Source: Artemisia argyi | Lineage: Eukaryota > Streptophyta > Magnoliopsida > Asterales > Asteraceae | NCBI GenBank assembly: GCA_030686995.1 | Contig: JARVZY010002398.1 | Location: 46,001-110,000, forward strand | Reading direction: 5' to 3' | Length of the DNA: 64,000 bases | Part shown: positions 21,689 through 33,279 of the stretch, in pieces | How positions within the stretch are numbered: the stretch's first letter is position 1 | Layout of the letters: each line of letters starts with the position of its first letter | The notes under the pieces: model-generated | What the model saw: only the letters and a program-made list of their open reading frames with translations | Told to the model about the DNA's origin: nothing | Databases searched by the model: none | Program-made: the position numbers and the translations under genes

Positions 21689-23357
21689 TGATGTGTGCTC
21701 ATGGTGTGTACAAGTTTTAAATTCATAAACACGCTTATCTGATTAACTATTTAACACATACGAGCAAGTATACTCGTCCGTTTTAGTAAAGGTGGGTAAG
21801 TCGAGATCGTCCCAAGGGATTTTGGCGATTAAAGTATAATGAAACTAGTTTGTATAAAAAGGGTTGTCAATCCTAATTAGTAAAAATTCAAATCTTTAAG
21901 TAACCAAATTATCTAAAACATATACTTGTGTGAAATGCTACAATCAATCATTTGAAGTATTCATGTTAAGCTTGGTGTAAACTTGTTATGATGCACAACT
22001 TTTATATGAATGACCAACAATCAATGGTGTTTATCATGTAAAATCATTACTAGAATTCAATCATCTAGTTACTTCCTTTCGGCCTTAGACAACTAGAATA
22101 ACAATTCCGTTAACACAATGTTGTTTAAAAACAATTCTTTCCTTATGAATTCTTACGAATCCTTTCGGCCTTATTTCATGATGAAATCTTCTCAAATTCA
22201 TTTTAAAGAGTAAACATGATGCTTGTCACACATCATATCCCATACCAATTCGTGCACTAACTTTTTCGAATAAAAACATTAAGAAAACCCTTTCGGCCAA
22301 TATTCCCCAATGATGATTTATCAACAAATTAAGCAAGATTAGATTTTATCCAAATAAACTCATAAATTAAGAAGAGGTTTCATACATCACCTTTTTAAAG
22401 AAAAGAATACTCCATGACTAACTACATCATTCACACAAGTAGAAACCAAATTACTCCATAACACAAGTAGTAAACAAAACTTTTATTAAACTTAAAGTAA
22501 CAGTAATTCATTGTAAATAAACAAGATGTACCTAGCTTGAGAATTACAAGAACTAAAATAGTGGAACAATAGAACCACACTCCTCCAATTGACTACAAAG
22601 ACAAATAAACAACTTCACACTAGAACCAAACTCTTGAGACTTTAACTCAAAGTTTCCTGGACGTTTCTAATGTTATAATAACCTTTCGGGCAATTAAAAT
22701 GAGATAGCAAGTTCTTGGTGTAAGCCTTTGCTAAGGTTTTGATTGGTACCCTTTGTATCTAGCCTTGGATACTAATTTATAGCCTCCAAGACACTTATTC
22801 TCCAAGGTAAAACGTTCTCCAGGAGTAATGAACTAGAAATGATCAGCCACCAATGATAATGAGGAGTAAATTCGTCATTAAATGATTTTTTATAACTGCA
22901 GCATCATCCATCCGATCGGACATGAATCCATCCGATCGGATGGTCCTTCTGGTTCCATCCATCCGTTTTGAATACGGGCTCCATCCAAACGGATGGATTG
23001 AACCTGTATCCTCCATTTTGTCTTTTCTTTTTATTTCTTTGTCGCATGTTTTCTCCTTTCTTTTGGTACTGATTTCTTTCATTGAACTTGATATTTTCTG
23101 GACATATTAACGTAGAAATCTTGAATCTATCAAATCCTTGAGTCCTTGTGTGATTCTTTACTTGTTTTCTTCTCGAAAATCTCCAATTGTGCGTATTCAC
23201 TTCATTTCTTCATCTTTTCTTCACTTTTTCATGTTCTTGGCTACATTTGCTTGTATAAACACTTTTCCATGATTAAGTAACAAATACATACAAATATGAT
23301 GCACAAACTAACAATAACGCACCTAAAAACATGTATAATTTAAGCGTTATCAGAAAT
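21684..23357 (-). repeat. Solo LTR (21689-23352) with GAAAT target duplication
   Basis: The 1664-bp unit has TG...CA ends: TGATGTGTGCTC on the left and GCGTTATCA on the right. It is flanked by GAAAT at 21684-21688 and 23353-23357. On the minus strand it begins TGATAACGCTTAAATTATAC, close to the start of the Athila-like LTR at 36115, so it is probably a related Ty3/Gypsy LTR in minus orientation. A TATA box (CTATAAATTAG on minus) lies near 22775. About 130 bases upstream are GC-rich palindromes: perfect CCATCCGATCGGATGG at 22928-22943, the partial copy CCATCCGATCGGA at 22908-22920, and CCATCCAAACGGATGG at 22981-22996. Confidence 0.88.
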
Positions 23358-23367
23358 CTTCGTATGT

Positions 23368-23457
23368 AGTGTTGTTGTTGTTGTTGTTGTTATTGTTGTT
23401 GTGGTTTGTTGTGTTATTATTGTTGTTGTTATTGTTGTTGTTGTTGTTTGTTGTGTT

Positions 23458-23496
<39 letters not shown>

Positions 23497-23612
23497 GGTG
23501 CTGTTTGTTGTGTTATTGTTGTTGTTGTTGTTTAATAAAATGTTGTTGTTGTTGTGAAAACTGATGTAACAAAATCCTTAGTGTTGTGTTATTGTTATTG
23601 TTGTTGTTTAAT
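23368..23612 (+). repeat. (GTT)n microsatellite
   Basis: Nearly uninterrupted GTT units, with occasional ATT and TGT variants, run from about 23368 to 23565, with further short runs to 23612. Long Leu- or Val-type frames across it are by-products of the repeat. Confidence 0.95.
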
Positions 23613-23789
23613 GTTGGAGTAATACGTATGTTTTAACCATGGAAGGTGTATTCTTCCACCATCCCCGACCTCCCGAATCACGATATCAACATAAAACAAC
23701 GATTCTACAATATCACAGTTAACAAACACGAAGGCAAACCGTTTATTTAAAACACGCAAGAGTTCTCAACCACATAGATTTCATACAGA

Positions 23790-23940
23790 CTCAAACGAAA
23801 CAACTCGATAACCAAACAAAACAACTCAAACTAAACAACTCGACAACTAAACGAAACAACTCAAACTAAACAACTCGACAACCAAACGAAACAACTCAAA
23901 CTAAACAATGCGACAACCAAACGAAACAGATCAAACTATA
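23790..23940 (+). repeat. Tandem repeat of about 35 bases
   Basis: The unit contains AAACGAAACAACTCAAACT followed by AAACAACTCGACAACC. Four or so copies can be aligned, the last ones with substitutions. Confidence 0.8.
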
Positions 23941-23979
23941 CAACGACCCGTTTATTTATTTTTATTTTGCGGCTACTTC

Positions 23980-24157
23980 CCCTTTGCTGGAACTTCCACC
24001 AACTTTTCCTTTCCTTGCTCTCATTTCTTGAGATGTACAAACGTAGCTTCCAGGCCTGGTATTTTATTTTCCAGATTATCAATTCGGGTGTTGACATCAA
24101 AAGTGCTTTCAGCTTCATCTTCACCTCCAATAGTAGCAGCTTGTGCTTCAGCAGCAC
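23980..24157 (-). pseudogene. Unrecognised coding remnant, continues at 36044-36114
   Basis: Reading the minus strand from 36114 to 36044 and then from 24157 down, one frame gives REYLEELDATEAQRAAEAQ, then a Glu/Asp-rich piece (GGEDEAESTFDVNTRIDN), then LENKIPGLEATFVHLKK before a stop. There is one stop in the 36.1-kb part. The predicted C-terminus is strongly helical. It looks like the end of a transposase-type or coiled-coil protein, but I do not recognise it. The tri-LTR element split it at AGCAC. Confidence 0.4.
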
Positions 24158-25559
24158 TCATGCGCGGGAATCGCACCTTGCTTTACCTCTCGAGGGATCT
24201 CGAGAAGCTTACAACCCCCACCAGGCAGTGTACCTGATCGTTGTAGTATAATATAGTGACAAGTACCGGGGGATTGATCGTTCAGCTTAGGAATAGTGTC
24301 GCTAGGATTAGAAAACCTAATTAATAGTTCTAGAGGTGAGGGATGATTATTTTTGTGTTTTTATATTTTTTAGAAAGCAAGCAAAATCTCGGGTTTTTGA
24401 AGGAGTGGGCGGAATTAGTTGCTATTCAACTAACCCAAAACTAATATATATTCAAAATAAAATAATAAAAATGAAAACAAACTATTAAGGTTGTGAGCAG
24501 TAATTGGAGAAATTGTGTTTACTTAGACTTCACTACTCCCTAAATATCTTTTACACGTTAATTACTTGTTATACTTGTATGGATGATGGATTGTATTCCT
24601 TAATATCATTCGTGGGGTGGCATACATAACTCCCCAACTCTATGAGCTCTTATCTCCTCCTACACCATGACCCAGCACAACTATAGGGATTGTAAACAGT
24701 GGCTCATGCATTAAATACAACCAATAAAGACCTAGTACGCCTTGGTTCATGTTTCTTAAGACGTTCAAGCATGTTACCATTTGGAGATCTGCCAGTTTTC
24801 TTAAGCCTAACATATAAATCATTCATCCAAGAACAAGAATAAACAAGTAATCAACACATAATCAACATCTAGGTTTCATTAGATCTAAGCAAACACAAGA
24901 GAGATCTAGCCTAGCATAATTGAATTGAGACAAGAACAAGATATAAACAACCAACACATAAACATATTGATTGAATTAGAAGCACACTTATCTCAATTAC
25001 AATGCAAGGTATCAAGGGTTTGGAACCCTTGAAAAACCTGTAAAAGAGGCACCAAATTCGTCTTTAGGGTTTCACCAAAACTTCTCTCTTTTTAATGAAA
25101 AAACTAGAAAACTATATATAGGAAAAGTAGGCTGACGGCGTCAAGAGTTACATGTGACGCCGTCACCTCGCCGCCATATACTTCCTCGGACGGCCTTGAT
25201 CTACTTATGACGGCCAATGTGACGCCGTCACCGACCACGGTATTTTATTCTTGCCACTTTGACGCCGTCATGAAGGCGTTTGACGCCGTCACCACCTTCG
25301 GTATTTTAATCTTCATGTCTGACGCCGTCAAGATATTACTCTTGACGCCGTCACCTTGTATCTTCAGCATGGAAATTTGGTACTTTGCCATTTTCTTCAC
25401 TTTTATGCTCCAAAAACGTCCAAAATGGCTTCTTTTCCAGAATTCACTCTCCAAACACCTAAAATCACAAAAGGAACGATTTAGGGCAATATTTGATCAA
25501 ATAAATTCGGATTCGGGCTTAAATGACCCCCTAAAAACGGATCATTTTTCGCCTCATCA
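24158..25559 (-). repeat. LTR 1 (3' LTR of left unit)
   Basis: It starts TCATGCGCGGG on the plus strand (the family has TGATGCGTGGG) and ends GCCTCATCA. Seven perfect TGACGGCGTCA or TGACGCCGTCA motifs lie at 25133, 25155, 25220, 25260, 25281, 25320 and 25343. On the minus strand they are immediately upstream of the TATA region at 25111-25120. Confidence 0.93.
25133..25353 (-). promoter_or_regulatory. TGACG palindrome array upstream of TATA box
   Basis: Each 11-base motif is TGACG and its reverse complement around one base. TGACG is the core recognised by plant TGA-type bZIP factors. The same array is in the two sister LTRs (about 30373-30593 and 35617-35837) and, decayed, in the solo LTR at 3623-3839. 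Regulation by bZIP proteins is inference. Confidence 0.6.
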
Positions 25560-28030
25560 TATACCCTTACACTTGAGATTTGCTTGTCCTCAAGCAAATG
25601 CGCTTTTATTCTACTCGAAAGACAAGTTAGGGGTCATTTAACACTAATATAAAAGTAATTACAACAAATAATCGTTCCACTAAAGACCAATAGACAAGCA
25701 CGGAGGTCATACACAAGCACCTCACAAATAGTGTTTAGATACTCACATCTCTCGGGTGTAATAAAGTAATATAACATTATGGAAATGGAAGATATCTCTC
25801 ACTACCTGTCATAACAAAATAGATTACCATAGGCTTGGGAAAGGATCAAACCTCCACCACATGGCGTAAGCACCTAGGATAAACTATCAAAGAGGTCTTT
25901 TTAAAGTGTTGTAACGTTAGGTATAGGGATATGAATTACACGGTTTTGTTGGATAAAGGAAGTTTTACTGGTGGCGAGTTAACAATCTTGGTTAATTACA
26001 TGTACAAGATGGCGTTGCTAAGCCAAGACTAGACTCGACTTAAGCTAATAAATGAAAAATAACAAAAACATAAAATGAACATAGAATAAAAACGGGATGG
26101 TAGTCCGTATGTTTTTTTTTCTCTTTTTCTTTTTCTATTTTTTTTTCTTTTTCTTGTTTTTTTTTCTATTTTTTTTTTCTATTTTTTTTTTGTTTTTTTT
26201 TTTGCATACACTCTTACCCTACCATCCAAAATAATACATCATAGGGGTTTGAGCATTCCCCTTACACTTGAATCTTTACATACTTTACATTTAACTAATC
26301 TAAAATCAAAACACTTGGAGCACTTTTAAGATTAACGTACATATGGGGGTAATAAATGATGTTCTTCCCCATTACTCCATAAAATAAGTACTTACCCATG
26401 AGTCCCAATCGTCCCAAAACAATATGTACAAGGATATGACTCGACTTAGCAACCATGTAATCAATTAGAAAGTTAACTTAGGGTTTAACAAATAACAATA
26501 ATGCACTAAAAATGAGCGCATACACGGAAGGCTAAGGCGATTTGGTTGTACATTTAAGTGGGGTGTAACAAATTCTTCCTTTAAGTAAGATGCTTAAATT
26601 TAGAAACGAAAAGATAGGCTCGGAGGGGTGTACTAGGGGTTTCGTGTACTAAAAATGAGTACAACGCTAAGGGTGTGGGAAAAATTAGTTGACTTAACTA
26701 GCCAAGTAATATGACTTAAATGGTCAAGTAATTATAATACGGGTTTAACACAAGGGTGATCCTAATGCCTCTTACCATGTAGTAAATCCTACCACACGAA
26801 TGTAGTCTCACTAGCGGTCTCGGGATGTATCACTAACGCAAGTTTTCTAGAATCTAAATGCTACCGGTACACTCATAAGCACTAATAGTAAATGCTTTTC
26901 CTATCAAATCTAAAGGCGAACCTCACATTTTTGGGTGGAAAATTTTTCTGAATATACGGTTATGTGCTAGTCATACAACCTCCTATCCATGAGACGCTTG
27001 CTATGGCTAAAGTTTCACTCCTAAATGTTGTAAAAAATTTTAAATTTGGCGCTAAAATTACACTAACAAGTATTTCTCGTAGTTTTATTACACATCTACT
27101 ATCAAACAAAACAAACTCAAGCGAAAGTGCATATGTAAGGTATCATCTTTTTACCCTCCCCTTACACTTAAGATGAACATTGTCCCCAATGTTCAAGTAA
27201 AGAATGTAAAAGTGAAAAAGTAAAGAGAATGAAATCAAATACTCCCCTGATTCGCTCGGTATGGATTATAGGTTGACCAGGTTAAATCCTCTTCCAAGAA
27301 AATGAACAATCAAAGCTTCCCTTCCAGAATATAAATCATCTTCTTGTCAAACATAACCTGTAAATCCTGACAACAATAGACAAGGCAACCTCGCGTAAAA
27401 TCGGCGGCATCCTATATAAGTTACTAAGTCCTAGAAAACAAGATAAGATATAATGCTTGTGGAATGAAGTTTGCAGATTTCCTGGAGATTATAAAACTTA
27501 ATAATTCACAAAAACCATAAGACTCCGTTAGAAAAACAAAACCGGTAAAATTTCCAGATTTTTAACTCCTGACGCCGTCATGAGTAATACTCTGACGCCG
27601 TCAGAATGGACCTGCAGAAATTCTTATGTTAAGTTTCCGGGAAATTTCTGGAAAAACTTTGTCCTACTTCCTGGAAAATCCTGCAAAACTTCATTATGAC
27701 TCAATACAAGCATTTGACTCTAACAAATACGAATATACATGTTCATTAAATATTGTGGAGAATCATGATCGGTTTGTTTCTTGAAAACATATTTGGGGTT
27801 TCCCCTTACACTTATCTTTTGTAAAAATACCTTTAGGTTGAAGTTAAGACTAGGCCAAACAACATAATAAAGTATTTCCAAATTTTAATTGAGAAACATG
27901 ATCAACCAACAATAAAAATAAAACATGCATACGGAAGCAAATAACAATCAAACAAATAAAATCACACAAAGCATGGGTTGCCTCCCAAGAAGCGCTTGTT
28001 TTTGTTCGAGTCACGAGCCTGACTCGACCC
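25560..28030 (-). other. Non-coding interior of left unit
   Basis: There are no meaningful frames. The right-hand limit is the stop of the gag-like ORF. The stretch has a T-rich tract (about 26109-26203), two TGACGCCGTCA motifs (27570-27580, 27593-27603) and repeated CCCCTTACACTT strings at 26258, 27158 and 27802, which on the minus strand resemble the polypurine tract at 25564-25574. Confidence 0.8.
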
Positions 28031-29233
28031 TTATTTCACGGATAAAGGTGAGGTTTTCCCTACACTTAGGATTAAGTGCGGGTGGAAGTAGCGATACACA
28101 CCCTTAGGGTGGAAATATGCCTCATGAGGAAAGAGTGGTGGATGAATTATATGCTCAAAGGGGTGTGCTCCTATCATCATAACCTTACCTAATTCAATCA
28201 AGTTAATGGGTGAATTAAGATTTTCTCCTAGAAAAGGATCATTTTCGATCAACTTCAAGAGATTACAAGTTGGGGATCCATCTTGACCTAATAAACCCGG
28301 TTTAAACCCATAATGTTTCTTATGATCAATCATAAATGGGTGATGTAAGTACGTAAGGTCATTTTCCACTCCTATATTGGCTTCTTCTCTACAAGGCTTA
28401 GAGTCCACTACCTTTATCCTAAGACTACCCGGACTATATGGTTTGATGGGTGGATCGGAACCTTTCTCAATTCCTAGATTCACATCTAAGAATGGAAGAT
28501 TAGGTAACGGTTTTGGTTGAGGCTCCGGTTCATCAAAACTAGGAAATTCCCTAGAACTAGGAGTAAGGTTATCACTACAAGTATTCAAACCTATATCCTC
28601 TAATGGTGCCTGGTCCAAGGGTTCTACTTCTATTGGGGTTCCTATAGTCTCTTCTACTTCTTCCGAGTAAGTCACGGGCGGTGTATGTGCCTCAAATGAT
28701 GGTAGGACTTGTGGGGTACTTTGTGGGCTTGGATTATCCACCTCATCCTCCATTGTACCTAGATTACCTATATGTTTGTTTTGTACTATGATATTAGGTG
28801 CCATCCAACTAGGTATCTCAACATGAGTATATTCATCCCCAGACAAACTTCCTGTTTGCTCCTTCAAAATTGTTTTTGATTGATTTGTGATGTTGTTTGT
28901 TGGGTTGTCTACTCTATAATAATATTGGGCACAGTCTTCTAAGGTATCCCATGCTTCTTCAGCACTTAATTCCCTAGGGCCCCCATTGGCAAAATCATCG
29001 ATGCACATTTGGTCACATCGGTTGACACGATAGTAAAAGGTTTCTATTAGGGATGCTAAAGAGAAACTATGATGAGGGAATTTTCGAAGTAAAGTTTTAA
29101 AACGAGTCCATGCATCATATATGGGTTCATCTCGATATTGTTTGAAATTCGAGATGTCAATAGGGTAGAATGGTCTTTGTGGTTGGTGGTATGGTGGATT
29201 CGCGTACTCCATAATGGTGAACGGAAGAGTCAA
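28031..29233 (-). CDS. Gag-like protein of non-autonomous Athila-related element, copy 1
   Basis: This is an uninterrupted 400-codon frame. Residues about 35-115 match the Ty3/Gypsy retrotransposon gag pattern: EPIYDAWTRFKTLLRKFPHH, then SLIETFYYRVNRCDQMCIDD and ELSAEEAWDTLEDCAQYYY. The rest is an acidic, Pro-rich tail (PSFDEPEPQPKPLPNLPF, then KPYSPGSLRIKVVDSK) ending in His/Pro-rich GVYRYFHPH. There is no zinc knuckle and no protease. It starts about 160 bases after the primer site, as gag should. Because the frame is intact in both copies, it has probably been under selection or is young. It may package its own RNA using enzymes from Athila relatives. Confidence 0.8.
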   Translation of the reverse strand: MTLPFTIMEYANPPYHQPQRPFYPIDISNFKQYRDEPIYDAWTRFKTLLRKFPHHSFSLASLIETFYYRVNRCDQMCIDDFANGGPRELSAEEAWDTLEDCAQYYYRVDNPTNNITNQSKTILKEQTGSLSGDEYTHVEIPSWMAPNIIVQNKHIGNLGTMEDEVDNPSPQSTPQVLPSFEAHTPPVTYSEEVEETIGTPIEVEPLDQAPLEDIGLNTCSDNLTPSSREFPSFDEPEPQPKPLPNLPFLDVNLGIEKGSDPPIKPYSPGSLRIKVVDSKPCREEANIGVENDLTYLHHPFMIDHKKHYGFKPGLLGQDGSPTCNLLKLIENDPFLGENLNSPINLIELGKVMMIGAHPFEHIIHPPLFPHEAYFHPKGVYRYFHPHLILSVGKTSPLSVK

Positions 29234-29371
29234 TGGAAATTACGAACAAACACACAAAGAAATAAGATAGACTAAAGAAGATCTAAAAATAAAAATAAAA
29301 TCTTACTAGAAAGGAATCTAGCAAGTAGACCTAATAAAAAGAAATCCTAACCTAGACAATAACTATTCCCC

Positions 29372-29391
29372 AGGCTGCGGCGCCAAAAACT
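29372..29391 (-). other. Primer binding site, left unit
   Basis: The minus strand reads TTTTTGGCGCCGCAGCC directly after the middle LTR. TGGCGCCG is the start of the tRNA-Asp complement used by Athila-type elements; the following bases depart from it. The same site is at 34621-34640. Confidence 0.7.
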
Positions 29392-30799
29392 TGATGCGTG
29401 GGAATCGCACCTTGCTTTACCTCTCGAGGGATCTCGAGAAGCTTACAACCCCCACCAGGCAGTGTACCTGATCGTTGTAGTATAGTATAGTGACAAGTAC
29501 CGGGGGATTGATCGTTCAGCTTAGGAATAGTGTCGCTAGGATTAGAAAACCTAATTAATAGTTCTAGAGGTGAGGGATGATTATTTTTGTGTTTTTATAT
29601 TTTTTAGAAAGCAAGCAAAATCTCGGGTTTTTGAAGGAGTGGGTGGAATTAGTTGCTATTCAACTAACCCAAAACTAATATATATTCAAAATAAAATAAT
29701 AAAAATGAAAACAAACTAATTATACTAAGGTTGTGAGCAGTAATTGGAGAAATTGTGTTTACTTAGACTTCACTACTCCCTAGATATCTTTTACACGTTA
29801 ATTACTTGTTATACTTGTATGGATGACGGATTGTATTCCTTAATATCATTCGTGGGGTGGCATACATAACTCCCCAACTCTATGAGCTCTTATCTCCTCC
29901 TACACCATGACCCAGCACAACTATAGGGATTGTAAATAGTGGCTCATGCATTAAATACAACCAATAAAGACCTAGTACGCCTCGGTTCATGTTTCTTAAG
30001 ACGTTCAAGCATGTTACCATTTGGAGATCTGCCAGTTTTCTTAAGCCTAACATATAAATCATTCATCCAAGAACAAGAATAAACAAGTAATCAACACATA
30101 ATCAACATCTAGGTTTCATTAGATCTAAGCAAACACAAGAGAGATCTAGCCTAGCATAATTGAATTGAGACAAGAACAAGATATAAACAACCAACACATA
30201 AACATATTGATTGAATTAGAAGCACACTTATCTCAATTACAATGCAAGGTATCAAGGGTTTGGAACCCTTGAAAAACCTGTAAAAGAGGCACCAAATTCG
30301 TCTTTAGGGTTTCACCAAAACTTCTCTCTTTTTAATGAAAAAACTAGAAAACTATATATAGGAAAAGTAGGCTGACGGCGTCAAGAGTTACATGTGACGC
30401 CGTCACCTCGCCGCCATATACTTCCTCGGACGGCCTTGATCTACTTATGACGGCCTATGTGACGCCGTCACCGACCACGGTATTTTATTCTTGCCACTTT
30501 GACGCCGTCATGAAGGCGTTTGACGCCGTCACCACCTTCGGTATTTTAATCTTCATGTCTGACGCCGTCAAGATATTACTCTTGACGCCGTCACCTTGTA
30601 TCTTCAGCATGGAAATTTGGTACTTTGCCATTTTCTTCACTTTTATGCTCCAAAAACGTCCAAAATGGCTTCTTTTCCAGAATTCACTCTCCAAACACCT
30701 AAAATCATAAAAGGAACGATTTAGGGCAATATTTGATCAAATAAATTCGGATTTGGGCTTAAATGACCCCCTAAAAACGGATCATTTTTCGCCTCATCA
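29392..30799 (-). repeat. LTR 2 (shared middle LTR)
   Basis: It runs from TGATGCGTGGG to GCCTCATCA, 1408 bp. Compared with LTRs 1 and 3 it has several private differences, for example AACTAATTATACTAAGG where both outer LTRs have AACTATTAAGG. It serves as the 5' LTR of the left unit and the 3' LTR of the right unit. Confidence 0.93.
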
Positions 30800-33279
30800 T
30801 ATACCCTTACACTTGAGATTTGCTTGTCCTCAAGCAAATGCGCTTTTATTCTACTCGAAAGACAAGTTAGGGGTCATTTAACACTAATATAAAAGTAATT
30901 ACAACAAATAATCGTTCCACTAAAGACCAATAGACAAGCACGGAGGTCATACACAAGCACCTCACAAATAGTGTTTAGATACTCACATCTCTCGGGTGTA
31001 ATAAAGTAATATAACATTATGGAAATGGAAGATATCTCTCACTACCTGTCATAACAAAATAGATTACCATAGGCTTGGGAAAGGATCAAACCTCCACCAC
31101 ATGGCGTAAGCACCTAGGATAAACTATCAAAGAGGTCTTTTTAAAGGGTTGTAACGTTAGGTATAGGGATATGAATTACACGGTTTTGTTGGATAAAGGA
31201 AGTTTTACTGGTGGCGAGTTAACAATCTTGGTTAATTACATGTTCAAGATGGCGTTGCTAAGCCAAGACTAGACTCGACTTAAGCTAATAAATGAAAAAT
31301 AACAAAAACATAAAATGAACATAGAATAAAAACGGGATGGTAGTCCGTATGTTTTTTTTTTCTCTTTTTCTTTTTCTATTTTTTTTTCTTTTTCTTGTTT
31401 TTTTTTTCTATTTTTTTTTCGATTTTTTTTTTTTGTTTTTTTTTTGTTTTTTTTTGCATACACTCTTACCCTACCATCCAAAATAATACATCATAGGGGT
31501 TTGAGCATTCCCCTTACACTTGAATCTTTACATACTTTACATTTAACTAATCTAAAATCAAAACACTTGGAGCACTTTTAAGATTAACGTACATATGGGG
31601 GTAATAAATGATGTTCTTCCCCATTACTCCATAAAATAAGTACTTACCCATGAGTCCAATCGTCCCAAAACAATATGTACAAGGATATGACTCGACTTAG
31701 CAACCATGTAATCAATTAGAAAGTTAACTTAGGGTTTAACAAATAACAATAATGCACTAAAAATGAGCGCATACACGGAAGGCTAAGGCGATTTGGTTGT
31801 ACATTTAAGTGGGGTGTAACAAATTCTTCCTTTAAGTAAGATGCTTAAAGTTAGAAACGAAAAGATAGGCTCGGAGGGGTGTACTAGGGGTTTCGTGTAC
31901 TAAAAATGAGTACAACGCTAAGGGTGTGGGAAAAATTGGTTGACTTAACTAGCCAAGTAATATGACTTAAATGGTCAAGTAATTATAATACGGGTTTAAC
32001 ACAAGGGTGATCCTAATGCCTCTTATCATGTAGTAAATCCTACCACACGAATGTAGTCTCACTAGCGGTCTCGGGATGTGTCACTAACGCAAGTTCTAGA
32101 ATCTAAATGCTACCGGTACACTCATAAGCACTAATAGTAAATGCTTTTCCTATCAAATCTAAAGGCGAACCTCACATTTTTGGGTGGAAAATTTTTCTGA
32201 ATATACGGTTATGTGCTAGTCATACAACCTCCTATCCATGAGACGCTTGCTATGGCTAAAGTTTCACTCCTAAATGTTGTAAAAAAATTTAAATTTGGCG
32301 CTAAAATTACACTAACAAGTATTTCTCGTAGTTTTATTACACATCTACTATCAAACAAAACAAACTCAAGCGAAAGTGCATATGTAAGGTATCATCTTTT
32401 TACCCTCCCCTTACACTTAAGATGAACATTGTCCCCAATGTTCAAGTAAAGAATGTAAAAGTGAAAAAGTAAAGAGAATGAAATCAAATACTCCCCTGAT
32501 TCGCTCGGTATGGATTATAGGTTGACCAGGTTAAATCCTCTTCCAAGAAAACGAACAATCAAAGCTTCCCTTCCAGAATATAAATCATCTTCTTGTCAAA
32601 CATAACCTGTAAATCCTGACAACAATAGACAAGGCAACCTCGCGTAAAATCGGCGGCATCCTATATAAGTTACTAAGTCCTAGAAAACAAGATAAGATAT
32701 AATGCTTGTGGAATGAAGTTTGCAGATTTCCTGGAGATTATAAAACTTAATAATTCACAAAAACCATAAGACTCCGTTAGAAAAACAAAACCGGTAAAAT
32801 TTCCAGATTTTTAACTCCTGACGCCGTCATGAGTAATACTCTGACGCCGTCATAATGGACCTACAGAAATTCTTATGTTAAGTTTCCGGAAAATTTCTGG
32901 AAAAACTTTGTCCTACTTCCTGGAAAATCCTGCAAAACTTCATTATGACTCAATACAAGCATTTGACTCTAACAAATACGAATATACATGTTCATTAAAT
33001 ATTGTGGAGAATCATGATCGGTTTGTTTCTTGAAAACATATTTGGGGTTTCCCCTTACACTTATCTTTTGTAAAAATACCTTTAGGTTGAAGTTAAGACT
33101 AGGCCAAACAACATAATAAAGTATTTCCAAATTTTAATTGAGAAACATGATCAACCAACAATAAAAATAAAACATGCATACGGAAGCAAATAACAATCAA
33201 ACAAATAAAATCACACAAAACATGGGTTGCCTCCCAAGAAGCGCTTGTTTTTGTTCGAGTCACGAGCCTGACTCGACCC
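30800..33279 (-). other. Non-coding interior of right unit
   Basis: Nearly identical to 25560-28030. The T-rich tract (about 31351-31456) is longer and has extra interruptions. Again no reading frame is meaningful, and the Lys-rich frame across the T tract is an artefact of composition. Confidence 0.85.

Larger units (their letters stand above)
23358..24157. other. Unassigned block with microsatellite and tandem repeats
   Basis: This continues the block interrupted at 21689. It holds a GTT microsatellite, then tandem copies of an AAACAACTCGACAACCAAACG-like unit of about 35 bases (23790-23940), then a coding remnant on the minus strand that resumes at 36044 past the tri-LTR insertion. The block may be a DNA transposon, but I see no termini. 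Confidence 0.5.

Noticed and set aside
23369..23557. Leu/Val-rich 62-codon frame
   Set aside because: A by-product of the GTT microsatellite.
2283..23681. Shared 15-mer GACCTCCCGAATCAC at 2283-2297 and 23667-23681
   Set aside because: Too short to separate from chance in 64 kb, with no similarity in the flanks.
25133..25353. Regularly repeated 11-base motif considered as a CRISPR-like array
   Set aside because: Motifs are short palindromes at irregular spacing inside an LTR promoter region of a plant genome, with no spacer structure and no cas genes.
31269..31481. Lys-rich 70-codon frame
   Set aside because: It crosses the T-rich tract; the sister unit does not keep it, so it is compositional.
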